Shown here piece by piece: positions 1-7,166 of a stretch of 27,253 bases of DNA. Numbering within the stretch: position 1 is the stretch's first letter; each line of letters opens with the position of its first letter. A model generated the notes under the pieces. The model was given only the letters and a program-made list of their open reading frames with translations, did not search any database and was not told the DNA's origin. Source of the DNA: a bacterium (lineage in GTDB: Bacteria > Patescibacteriota > Microgenomatia > Levybacterales > UBA12049); NCBI GenBank assembly GCA_021784535.1, contig JAJYHW010000009.1, forward strand, positions 1 through 27,253. The letters are read 5' to 3'. The translations under genes and the position numbers were made by a program.

Positions 1-1386
1 GATCTATATGTGTTGACCGGAAGACATGTTGCATTTACAACCTATGAGGCTTTTGCGCAAATTATCGCGAGCATGGCACATATGCATCAGAAGTTTTTGA
101 AATACTGGCTTCGTATGCCATGGCGAAGCGATATCCCTTCAGTTAACTATTTATTGACCTCAACTGTCTGGCGTCAGGAACGAGATGGCTATTCTCATCA
201 AAATCCTGGTTTCATCTCAGGAATGCTTGAAAAACATAATGATTTTATTAAAACCTATTTCCCGGTTGATGATAACAGTATGCTGGCAGTTCTGGAAGAA
301 ACCTTTGCTTCCAAAAATCAGATGAATTTGATCACCGCAAATAAGACTCCTGAACCCCGATGGATGACGTATGAGGATGCAAAGGAAGCACTCAAGACAG
401 GATTGTCTACATGGAATTTTGCCAGTGACGAAAATCCGCATATTGTGCTTGTCGGCATCGGCGATTATATGACCAAAGAGGCACTTGCTGCTATTGAGCT
501 CATCAAACAGGAAGCTCCACAGATTCGTATACGTTTTGTGAATATCTTACGTTTGCAGGCTGCTTGTTCCTGTGAAGATGCATTTCATCCGCAAATTCAA
601 GATGCAGAAAAATATTTTACTGTGGACAAGCCAGTCATTGTCAATTTCCACGGCTACCCTGAGGCAATGCAGAGCATTTTATTCAAAGTAAAAAATCCAG
701 GCCGGTTTTCTGTCCATGGGTACAATGAATGGGGTGGGACAACTACAGCCTTTGATTTATTGGTAAGAAATAAAACAGACCGTTATCATCTGGCAAGTGA
801 GGTCGCAGAGAAAATGGCAAAAGAGGGCGTAATCACAGAGGAAAAGAAAGCGTCGTTGATTGACTTATATAAAAAAGCATTGAAAGAACATTATGATTAT
901 ATTACTACGGTTGGAGCTGAGCCAGCTGAAATTGAAAATTGGCAATGGGCTGGGGAGTTGCCCAAAGCAACAACTGCCGCTGAGGTAAAATCTCTTGATC
1001 TTCTCAAGAGTGCACGTACCATTGCTTTTATTGGCTTATCAGATAATCCGGAGCGTCACAGCAACCGTGTAGCAAAATATTTCCAGAAGAAGGGCTATCG
1101 TATTGTCCCGGTAAATCCAAACGTAAAGGGAGTCTTGGGTGAGAAATCCTATGCGACTCTTGCTGATATACCAAAAGATATTAGGATCGATATCGTTGAT
1201 ATCTTCCGTAAGAAAGATGAAGTTATTCCTCATCTGATGGAAGTTGTAGAGCGCGGAGGCATCAATACTGTGTGGCTTGCTGAAGGCGTCCAGAGTCATG
1301 AAGCAGAGGATTTTGCTGAGGATTACGGCTTAACACTGGTGACCAATTTTTGTATACTGGAAGCATACAAGCAGATAAAGAACTAG
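1..1386 (+). CDS. xfp: Phosphoketolase C-terminal part fused to a CoA-binding domain (5' truncated by window edge)
   Basis: Phosphoketolase splits xylulose-5-P or fructose-6-P into acetyl phosphate and an aldose phosphate in the cytoplasm, using thiamine diphosphate. The reading frame is open to base 1; the first codons read DLYVLTGRH, a conserved internal block, so GTG at 10 is not the start and the N-terminal thiamine-diphosphate half lies outside. Visible family blocks are the His-containing RDGYSHQNPGF (about bases 184-216), VHGYNEWGGTTTAFDLLVRN and DRYHLASE. The phosphoketolase part ends near ENWQW (about base 950). From about 1000 to the stop comes a second domain (LLKSARTIAFIGLSDNP, then GYRIVPVNPN, GEKSYATLADIP, VWLAEGVQSHEA) that matches the YccU/COG1832 predicted CoA-binding Rossmann fold, normally a separate protein. 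The fusion is unusual. Acetyl-CoA synthetase follows 144 bp downstream on the same strand. I am confident of both domains; a role for the fusion is inference. Confidence 0.93.
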   Translation, partial: DLYVLTGRHVAFTTYEAFAQIIASMAHMHQKFLKYWLRMPWRSDIPSVNYLLTSTVWRQERDGYSHQNPGFISGMLEKHNDFIKTYFPVDDNSMLAVLEETFASKNQMNLITANKTPEPRWMTYEDAKEALKTGLSTWNFASDENPHIVLVGIGDYMTKEALAAIELIKQEAPQIRIRFVNILRLQAACSCEDAFHPQIQDAEKYFTVDKPVIVNFHGYPEAMQSILFKVKNPGRFSVHGYNEWGGTTTAFDLLVRNKTDRYHLASEVAEKMAKEGVITEEKKASLIDLYKKALKEHYDYITTVGAEPAEIENWQWAGELPKATTAAEVKSLDLLKSARTIAFIGLSDNPERHSNRVAKYFQKKGYRIVPVNPNVKGVLGEKSYATLADIPKDIRIDIVDIFRKKDEVIPHLMEVVERGGINTVWLAEGVQSHEAEDFAEDYGLTLVTNFCILEAYKQIKN

Positions 1387-1538
1387 AGTTTTTCCAATAC
1401 TTCTTCCAAATGTGTTATATTCGGGATGATGTGTCTGCCTTTGAGTTTCTCTGCCTTTTCTTTATATTTTCTTTGTATCTTTTCTCTTGCAAACTGGACC
1501 TTTGGATGATAATATCGAAATTGTTCGGTTATGAGTGA
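1383..1538 (-). pseudogene. Antisense coding remnant between xfp and acs
   Basis: The minus strand is open for 51 codons and reads like real protein: ITEQFRYYHPKVQFAREKIQ, then a Lys/Glu-rich helix, then GRHIIPNITHLEEVLEKL and a TAG. The + strand is pyrimidine-rich here, whereas genes in this window are purine-rich on their coding strand. No ATG, GTG or TTG lies in frame and a TGA closes the frame inside the start of acs, so this looks like the C-terminal stub of a lost minus-strand gene. Its TAG shares a CTAG palindrome with the phosphoketolase stop. I do not recognise the family. It could also be chance. Confidence 0.35.
1487..1515 (+). promoter_or_regulatory. Possible promoter of acs
   Basis: TTGCAA (1487-1492) and TAATAT (1510-1515) are 17 bp apart. 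They resemble sigma-70 -35 and -10 boxes, 15 bp before the acs start codon. Match is moderate and the region overlaps the antisense remnant. Confidence 0.35.
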
Positions 1539-3285
1539 TCAAGTTAAATTAATTAGAAAAGATCTTAAGAAATTAAAACCTGCTCCCAATCTTCTTGACT
1601 ACGAAAAGGTTTACAAAGAGTTCACCTGGGAAAAAGCTGAAGAAGAACTTATCGATTTTTTTGACGACGGCAAGTTGAATATCTCCTACAATTGTATCGA
1701 CCGGCATGCAAAAGGGAAAAATAAAGATAAAGTAGCATTCCTCTTTGAAGGTGCACGAGGAGAAAAGGAGACCTATTCTTTTGGCGATCTCAAGACACTG
1801 ACAGATAAGTTTGCAAATGTTTTAGTCAACCAAGGTGTTACGAAAGGTGATCGTGTTTTTCTTTTCCTTCCTTCCATTCCCGAGCGATATGTTGCCTTTT
1901 TCGGAACTCTTAAGACAGGAGCAATTGCAGGTACACTTTTCGCAGCATTTCAGGAAATAGCGCTTCGAGATCGTTTGGCAGATAGTGAAGCAAAAGTTGT
2001 TATCACCAATGCAGTTTTGTATCCCCGTATTGAAAAAATCAGAAAAGACCTTCCCCATCTTGAAAAAGTTATTATTGTTGAGCGAGGGTCAATTGAACAG
2101 CCTCGAGGAGCAGGTCTCGTTTTTTACAACAAAGAAATGGAAAAGTCGAGTTCAGAATTTGAAATCGTCCACATGGATAAAGATGAGTATTCCTACATGC
2201 TTTACACTTCAGGAACGACAGGTAAGCCCAAAGGAGTTATGCATGTTCATGGCGATGTACTTCAAGCTATGGTGACGACCAAGTATGTTTTGGATTTGCA
2301 TGAAGATGATATTTATTGGTGTACCGCAGATCTTGGTTGGGTAACAGGTGTTGTTTATGCTGCACTTGGTCCATGGGGTTTAGGTGTGACACAAGTGCTG
2401 TTTGAAGGCAGGTTTAGTCCTGAGAATTGGTATACTGTATTACAAAATTATAAAGTAACTGTCTGGTATTCTGCACCGACTGCAATTCGGCTCCTCATGG
2501 GATCACCTGTCTCTCCTAAGAACTATGATCTTTCTTCTCTCCGTTTTTTGGCAAGTGTCGGCGAACCCCTCAACCCGGAAGCAATCTGGTGGGCACTTGA
2601 AAAATTTGGCTTGCCTTTTCATGACACCTGGTGGCAGACAGAACAAGGCGCTATTACTATTCCCAATTATGCAGTGATGGATATCAAACCCGGCTCGATG
2701 GGCAAGCCGTTGCCTGGTATTGTTGCGGCAATTATTGATGATGAAGGGCACGAATTAGGTGATGAACAGGAAGGGAATTTGGCGCTTCTTGCGTCATCAG
2801 TTTCATCAATGATGAAAGCAATTTGGAAAAACGAAGAGAAGTATAATTCCTACTTCATGGGTAAGTGGTATATCTCAGGAGATCGGGCCATGCGTGATAA
2901 AGACGGCTATTATTGGTTCATTGGGCGGGCTGATGATGTGATTAACACCTCAGGAGAGCGCGTAGGGCCTTTTGAAGTTGAAAGTGCGCTCGTTGAATAC
3001 CCTGATGTTGTCGAGGCTGGAGTTATCGGTAAACCTGATATGGTACGAGGAGAAATTATCAAGGCCTTTGTTGTGGTAAAAGAGGGCGTTGCCCAAACTG
3101 ATGAATTGAAAGAGAAATTACAGCAGCATGTCAAAAAGCACTTGGCAGGGCATGCATATCCGCGAGAAATTGAATTTATTGATAAACTGCCAAAGACCCG
3201 CTCAGGAAAGATTATGCGGAGAATTCTTAAAGCAAAAGAGCTTGGTCTTCCTATCGGTGACACCTCAACACTGGAAGACTATTAA
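1531..3285 (+). CDS. acs: Acetyl-CoA synthetase, AMP-forming
   Basis: Activates acetate with ATP to acetyl-AMP and transfers the acetyl group to CoA, or runs in reverse. Adenylate-forming enzyme motifs are all present: YTSGTTGKPKG near residue 225, DTWWQTEQGA near 365 (the Trp that keeps the acyl pocket acetate-sized in this family), YISGDRAMRDKDGYYWFIGR near 447, NTSGERVGPFEVE near 472 and KTRSGKIMRR near 555 with the catalytic lysine at about 560. At 584 residues it is shorter than the roughly 650 of enterobacterial Acs. The start at 1531 has no clear Shine-Dalgarno site. It lies just downstream of the phosphoketolase, so the pair may connect sugar phosphates, acetyl phosphate or acetate, and acetyl-CoA. 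Propionate as an alternative substrate is less likely because of the WWQTE motif. Confidence 0.95.
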   Translation: MSDQVKLIRKDLKKLKPAPNLLDYEKVYKEFTWEKAEEELIDFFDDGKLNISYNCIDRHAKGKNKDKVAFLFEGARGEKETYSFGDLKTLTDKFANVLVNQGVTKGDRVFLFLPSIPERYVAFFGTLKTGAIAGTLFAAFQEIALRDRLADSEAKVVITNAVLYPRIEKIRKDLPHLEKVIIVERGSIEQPRGAGLVFYNKEMEKSSSEFEIVHMDKDEYSYMLYTSGTTGKPKGVMHVHGDVLQAMVTTKYVLDLHEDDIYWCTADLGWVTGVVYAALGPWGLGVTQVLFEGRFSPENWYTVLQNYKVTVWYSAPTAIRLLMGSPVSPKNYDLSSLRFLASVGEPLNPEAIWWALEKFGLPFHDTWWQTEQGAITIPNYAVMDIKPGSMGKPLPGIVAAIIDDEGHELGDEQEGNLALLASSVSSMMKAIWKNEEKYNSYFMGKWYISGDRAMRDKDGYYWFIGRADDVINTSGERVGPFEVESALVEYPDVVEAGVIGKPDMVRGEIIKAFVVVKEGVAQTDELKEKLQQHVKKHLAGHAYPREIEFIDKLPKTRSGKIMRRILKAKELGLPIGDTSTLEDY

Positions 3286-3286
3286 G

Positions 3287-3315
3287 TTGCTTCTTTTTTA
3301 AAAATTCTTTACAAT
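3287..3315 (+). promoter_or_regulatory. Probable sigma-70-like promoter of murB
   Basis: TTGCTT (3287-3292), a 17-bp spacer and TACAAT (3310-3315). The murB ATG is 12 bp after the -10 box, so the message would have only about five leader bases. This fits the lack of a Shine-Dalgarno site. Confidence 0.5.
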
Positions 3316-3326
3316 TAACGTCATCC

Positions 3327-4292
3327 ATGCAAATTCATAGCGATTTTGATCTCTCTTCGGTGTTATGGTTTCGCATAGGTGGTAAAGCACGGTATTTTTT
3401 GCAGTGTAAGAACCGCGATGATATTTTTAAAGCGCTTGATTATTTTGAAAAACAGCATCCTAATCGTTTGTTACTTTGCGGTCAAGGATCAAATCTTATT
3501 TTTGCGGATGACTATTTTGATGGCATGGTTATTCAAATTCTCGCAGGTGATGAAAAGCTGCAGGTTAGCTTTACCGAGGAGTTAGCTACTGCTTTTGCAG
3601 GAGAACAATTAGATTCTTTAATACAGCTTTCTTTACATAATAAATTGATTGGTTTAGAGTGGGCGGGGGGACTACCTGGTACGGTTGGTGCTGGAGTCCG
3701 TGGTAATGTTGGTGCATTTGGCGGTGAAGTGAAAGATAGATTGGTTGCTGCAGAAGTACTTGAGTTTGATGATAAAAATGTTGATGTTATTGAAATGAAA
3801 AACGAGGATTTTCATTTTTCTTATCGACATAGCGTGGTGAAGGAGAAGAAAAATATGATTGTAACTAAGGCGCAGTTTGAATTATCTCCAGCAAACACTG
3901 AAGAGTTGGTGAAAGCACGTAGCACGTATGCAGCAAATATTGACTATCGTAAAACGCATCATCCCCTTGAATATCCAAATTGCGGTTCAGTTTTTAAAAA
4001 TATCAAAAATCCTGAAGATGTTGAGAAAATTTTGAAAGTATGGCCGGATATTAAAAATTTAGTGGAAGAAAAATGGTATGGCAAGGTGTCGATGGGATAT
4101 ATTAATACACGACTTGGGTTTAAAGGCTATACCATTGGGAATGCAAAAGTTTCTGAAAAGCATGCTAACTTTATCAATAATTTGGGAGGTGCAACAGCTC
4201 AGGATGTTTTGACGATTATTAAGCATATTCAGGATATGGTAGAAGAAACGTTTGCAATTGTGCCAGAAGTTGAAGTTGAAATTGTTTCGTAG
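3327..4292 (+). CDS. murB: UDP-N-acetylenolpyruvoylglucosamine reductase MurB
   Basis: FAD- and NADPH-dependent reduction of UDP-GlcNAc-enolpyruvate to UDP-MurNAc, the second committed step of peptidoglycan synthesis, in the cytoplasm. FAD-binding blocks are visible: FRIGGKARYFL (15-25), GQGSNLIFADD (52-62) and GGLPGTVGAGVRGNVGAFGGE (split around residues 114-134). Catalytic residues are in YRHS (Arg about 167), CGSVFKN (Ser about 221) and PEVEVE (Glu about 314-316). LGFKGYTIGNAKVSEKHANF (263-282) is the typical substrate-binding segment. Length (321 residues) is normal. It follows acs by 41 bp behind its own promoter and precedes lysA, another gene tied to cell-wall and lysine metabolism. 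Confidence 0.96.
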   Translation: MQIHSDFDLSSVLWFRIGGKARYFLQCKNRDDIFKALDYFEKQHPNRLLLCGQGSNLIFADDYFDGMVIQILAGDEKLQVSFTEELATAFAGEQLDSLIQLSLHNKLIGLEWAGGLPGTVGAGVRGNVGAFGGEVKDRLVAAEVLEFDDKNVDVIEMKNEDFHFSYRHSVVKEKKNMIVTKAQFELSPANTEELVKARSTYAANIDYRKTHHPLEYPNCGSVFKNIKNPEDVEKILKVWPDIKNLVEEKWYGKVSMGYINTRLGFKGYTIGNAKVSEKHANFINNLGGATAQDVLTIIKHIQDMVEETFAIVPEVEVEIVS

Positions 4293-4304
4293 ATCGGTTA
4301 TACT
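4276..4304 (+). promoter_or_regulatory. Strong sigma-70-like promoter of the lysA leader
   Basis: TTGAAA (4276-4281), exactly 17 bp, then TATACT (4299-4304). The -35 lies inside the last codons of murB. Transcription would begin near 4311, about 124 bases before the lysA start, leaving a leader RNA that ends in a hairpin plus U tract. Confidence 0.6.
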
Positions 4305-4313
4305 ATCTAAGTC

Positions 4314-4364
4314 ATGTTTTGTATTGTTGTTCTCGCAAAGCAAATTAAGATGCCTCTCTTTTGA
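4314..4364 (+). CDS. Possible leader peptide upstream of lysA
   Basis: A 16-codon ORF, MFCIVVLAKQIKMPLF followed by TGA, begins two or three bases after the predicted transcription start, so it could be translated without a leader. It has lysine codons at positions 9 and 12. Its last codons lie over the first arm of the structures described for the attenuator. Nothing beyond position and content supports translation. Confidence 0.35.
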   Translation: MFCIVVLAKQIKMPLF

Positions 4365-4422
4365 GGGCTTCTCTTTGCGCGATGGACAGCAGTAAGAGTA
4401 CCCCTCACGAGAGGGGTTTTTT
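4334..4422 (+). promoter_or_regulatory. Candidate transcription attenuator in the lysA leader
   Basis: Four short segments can pair in alternative ways. Segment 1 is CCTC (4353-4356), segment 2 GAGGG (4363-4367), segment 3 CCCCTC (4401-4406), segment 4 GAGGGG (4411-4416). Pairs 1:2, 2:3 and 3:4 are all possible; 3:4 plus six T forms a terminator, and 2:3 would prevent it. A further stem CGCAAAG (4334-4340) with CTTTGCG (4373-4379) encloses 1:2. This is the layout of a classical amino-acid attenuator, but the stems are only 4-6 bp and could arise by chance from the repeated CCTC/GAGG words. Confidence 0.35.
4401..4422 (+). terminator. Rho-independent terminator before lysA
   Basis: Perfect 6-bp GC-rich stem CCCCTC/GAGGGG with loop ACGA, followed by TTTTTT. 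It sits 12 bp before the lysA ATG, so it either ends the murB transcript or acts as an attenuator for lysA. Confidence 0.75.
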
Positions 4423-4434
4423 ATTGGGAGAAAT

Positions 4435-5643
4435 ATGAGTAATAATTTCACTATCATCAATAATAAATTACATATCGGCAATATTTTGGCTGAACAGCTA
4501 GTGCAGGAATTCGGTTCGCCGCTTTATGTCTACGACGCTTCTATAATCAAACAGCGTTTTACTGATTTAACCTCATCCATTTTATATCCTAAAACAATTT
4601 TTCATTATGCGTGTAAAGCTAACAGTAATTTGGAGATTATTCGTTTACTCAAAGCTCAAGGAGCACATATCGAAACCGTCAGTCCACGGGAGGTTGAGAT
4701 TGCTTTCCATGTGGGATATAAACCTGAAGAGATAGTGTTTACCTGTTCCAATCTTTCCTATGATGAGCTTGCCTGGTTGATCGGTAACGATGTGCTTGTC
4801 AATCTTGATTCATTAACGCAGCTTCGTCGGTGGGGAGAAATCAAGTCGGGATCCTCTGTCTCGTTACGCATCAATCAAGGGATTGGTGCAGGACATCATG
4901 AGCACACGATTACCGGGGGAATACAGAGTAAATTTGGAATTGATAGAGAACAAGTGCAGGAAGCGCAAAAGATTGCCAAACAGTATGATTTGCAGATTCG
5001 CGGCTTGCATCAGCATATCGGTTCAGGAATTTTGGATGAACGGATTTTTCTTTTGGCAATGGAAAAATTGTTGGAGACAGCGATGCAATTTCCTGATTTG
5101 GAATATCTTGATTTTGGGGGAGGATTTGGTGTCCGGTATCACAAAGATGAGCAGGCATTAGAAATAGCTTCACTTGGTAAAAAAATTACCAAACTACTTA
5201 ATGCTTTTATGAAATCATACGGGAAAGAATTGGTTGTCCGATTTGAGCCGGGGAGATTCTTCGTTGCGGAGTCTGGAGTTTTGCTAACGACAGTTGTTGA
5301 GGTAAAACGAAATCCTCATAAGACATTCGTTGGAATTAACGCAGGGATGAATCAATTGATGCGCCAGGCGATGTATGGTGCGTATCAGGAGATTGTGCAT
5401 GCAGGTAGCGTGAAGGGAGAAGAAGAACAGGTTTCCGTCGTTGGAAATATTTGTGAATCGGCAGATTTTTTTGCGAGAGAGCAATTACTCCCTACATTTT
5501 CTGAAGGAGATGTTCTTGCTATCTTGGACAGCGGTGCGTATGGATACAGTATGAGCTCCAATTATAACGCAAGGTCCCAGCCTGCAGAGATACTCGTAGA
5601 CGGCGACAGTGCGCGACTCATACGAAAGGAGTATGTAGTGTAA
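4435..5643 (+). CDS. lysA: Diaminopimelate decarboxylase
   Basis: PLP enzyme (fold type III) that decarboxylates meso-diaminopimelate to L-lysine, the last step of lysine synthesis. The PLP lysine is in FHYACKANSN (Lys about 61). GGGFG (228-232) and EPGR (271-274) bind the PLP phosphate, CESADFF (340-346) carries the active-site Cys/Glu, and DSGAYGYSMSSNYN (365-378) is the C-terminal substrate/PLP block. Length of 402 is normal. GGGAG-like sequence GGGAG (4426-4430) five bases before ATG is one of the few clear Shine-Dalgarno sites here and supports the start. A terminator lies directly upstream, so expression is probably conditional. Lysyl-tRNA synthetase follows 26 bp downstream. Other group IV decarboxylases (ornithine, carboxynorspermidine) are less likely given the CES(A)D and EPGR context. 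Confidence 0.92.
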   Translation: MSNNFTIINNKLHIGNILAEQLVQEFGSPLYVYDASIIKQRFTDLTSSILYPKTIFHYACKANSNLEIIRLLKAQGAHIETVSPREVEIAFHVGYKPEEIVFTCSNLSYDELAWLIGNDVLVNLDSLTQLRRWGEIKSGSSVSLRINQGIGAGHHEHTITGGIQSKFGIDREQVQEAQKIAKQYDLQIRGLHQHIGSGILDERIFLLAMEKLLETAMQFPDLEYLDFGGGFGVRYHKDEQALEIASLGKKITKLLNAFMKSYGKELVVRFEPGRFFVAESGVLLTTVVEVKRNPHKTFVGINAGMNQLMRQAMYGAYQEIVHAGSVKGEEEQVSVVGNICESADFFAREQLLPTFSEGDVLAILDSGAYGYSMSSNYNARSQPAEILVDGDSARLIRKEYVV

Positions 5644-5657
5644 TAAGGATGTTGTAG

Positions 5658-5663
5658 TATAAT
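5658..5663 (+). promoter_or_regulatory. -10 box giving a possibly leaderless lysS message
   Basis: A perfect TATAAT ends six bases before the lysS ATG (5670), so a transcript from it would start at or next to the start codon. No convincing -35 hexamer is visible about 17 bp upstream, so support is partial. Confidence 0.35.
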
Positions 5664-5669
5664 TAACTT

Positions 5670-7166
5670 ATGTTTTGGGCAGATGAAGTTTTAAAAAAAA
5701 GTGAAGAAAAAGAGGTACTTGAGGACGCGTGGACTCCTTCAGGAATTGTTCATATGGGAGGTCTTAAAGGACCGGTAATTCATGATGTTTTATATAAAGT
5801 TTTGAAGGAGCAAAACAAAGAAGCAAAATACATCTATTGTTTTGATGATTTTGACCCAATTGACGGATTACCTGTAAATCTTCAAGTATCACATAAAGAC
5901 TACATGGGAGTTCCAACATTTATGGCACCTTCTCCTGATGGGAATGGAACGTTTGCAGATTTCTATGGTAAAAAAATGCGTGAGATGTTTGAAGCACTTG
6001 GTATTGAAGCAGAAATTTATCTGGGATCGGAGACTTATAAAAAAGGCATTTACAATGAAGGTATACGAATTATGCTGGATAATGTCACCAAAGTACGAAA
6101 AGTCTATGAGACAATGTACAAAAATCCGGTCAAAAACGACTGGTATCCTTTGCAGGTAATTTGTCCAACTTGTGATAAGCTTGGAACAACAAAAGTAACT
6201 GATTGGGATGGAAAAGAAGTGACATTCACCTGTATGCCAAATTTGGTAACATGGGCGCAAGGATGTGGGACAAAGGGTAAAATTTCTCCATTTGATGGGA
6301 ACGCAAAAATGCCCTGGAAACCTGAATGGTCTGTTAAATGGTATACGTTCAATGTAACGATTGAATGGTCAGGAAAAGATCATATGTCAGCAGGAGGATC
6401 ATTTGAAGTGGGTGCAAACATTCTTAAAGCAGTCTTTAATCAGGAACCACCAATGGCAAAAGGTTACGAGTTTTTCCTTTGGAATGGGAAAAAGATGTCT
6501 TCATCCAAAGGACTTGGTTTAACAGGTGAGGAACTCTTGAAAGTTTTGCCACCGCAGGTCGTACGATTTCTCATGATCAAGACTGATCCGACTAAAGCGG
6601 TTGAATTTAACCCAGTTCGTACATAAATTATTCCTAAATTATATGATGAATACCAAAAAGCAGCTGATGCCTATTTTAATAAAGGTGATGAAGATCTCGC
6701 TCGAACATTTGAACTTTCACAAATAGGAGAAATTCAGAAACCGCCAGCAATCCGTTTTTCAGTTCTTGCTCAATGGGTGCAGATGCCAAATATGCAGGAG
6801 CAGATCGCAAAAGAAGGGCTTTCGGAATGGGCAAAATATGCAAAAGTTTGGGTTGAAAAATATGCCCCTGAATCTGCAAGATTTTTAGTACAAAAAAATT
6901 TGCCAGATGCAGCGAAAGAACTTTCAGACAAACAAAAAGAACTACTGCAGCAAGTTTCTTCAGAAATTGATAATGCAACAGATGCGGAAAGCTTTCAAAC
7001 ACGTATTTATGAGATTGGAAAAGAAGTAGGACTTAATGGGAAAGAGACATTTGCAGCGATTTACAAGGTATTAATAGGTAAAGATCATGGACCAAAAGCA
7101 GCATGGCTGATTTTTTCTCTAGATAAGGAATTTGTGCAAAAACGATTTGAAGAAGTAAACGCATGA
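5670..7166 (+). pseudogene. lysS: Class I lysyl-tRNA synthetase interrupted by one in-frame TAA
   Basis: Charges tRNA-Lys; class I enzymes are typical of archaea and some bacteria. The HIGH-like motif is GIVHMGG (25-31) and the KMSKS-like loop is KKMSSSKG (274-281). CPTC (165-168) with Cys 188 and 199 suggests a zinc site. At codon 319 (6624-6626) the frame meets TAA, then continues unbroken in the same frame for 179 codons (IIPKLYDEYQKAADAYF onward), giving the helical anticodon-binding domain. Total length of about 498 codons matches the family, so this is one gene with a single nonsense codon, not two genes. A one-base change from AAA, GAA or CAA would make it. Sequencing error, strain variation, true inactivation and readthrough all remain possible. 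A restart at GTG 6777 lacks a Shine-Dalgarno site. Its end overlaps the next gene by ATGA. Confidence 0.85.

Noticed and set aside
2910..3263. A 117-codon minus-strand frame inside acs
   Set aside because: It is a shadow of the strongly conserved C-terminal acs motifs and overlaps fully with them.
4305..4424. T-box or lysine riboswitch ahead of lysA
   Set aside because: I could not find the T-box consensus (GGGTGGNACCGCG-like) or the conserved lysine-riboswitch core; the leader is also shorter than either class.
4311..4424. SRP RNA, tmRNA or tRNA in the murB-lysA gap
   Set aside because: A GGACAGCAG word faintly recalls SRP RNA, but the facing CAGG strand, GGAA tetraloop and cloverleaf features are missing.
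6624..6626. TAA reassigned to an amino acid in this organism
   Set aside because: acs and several other genes here end in TAA, and TGA and TAG are also used as stops, so no stop recoding is indicated.
6777..7166. A separate gene of 129 codons starting at GTG 6777
   Set aside because: It is in the same frame as the upstream lysS half, has no Shine-Dalgarno site, and the 150 bases before it also encode LysRS-like protein, so it is the interrupted 3' part of lysS.
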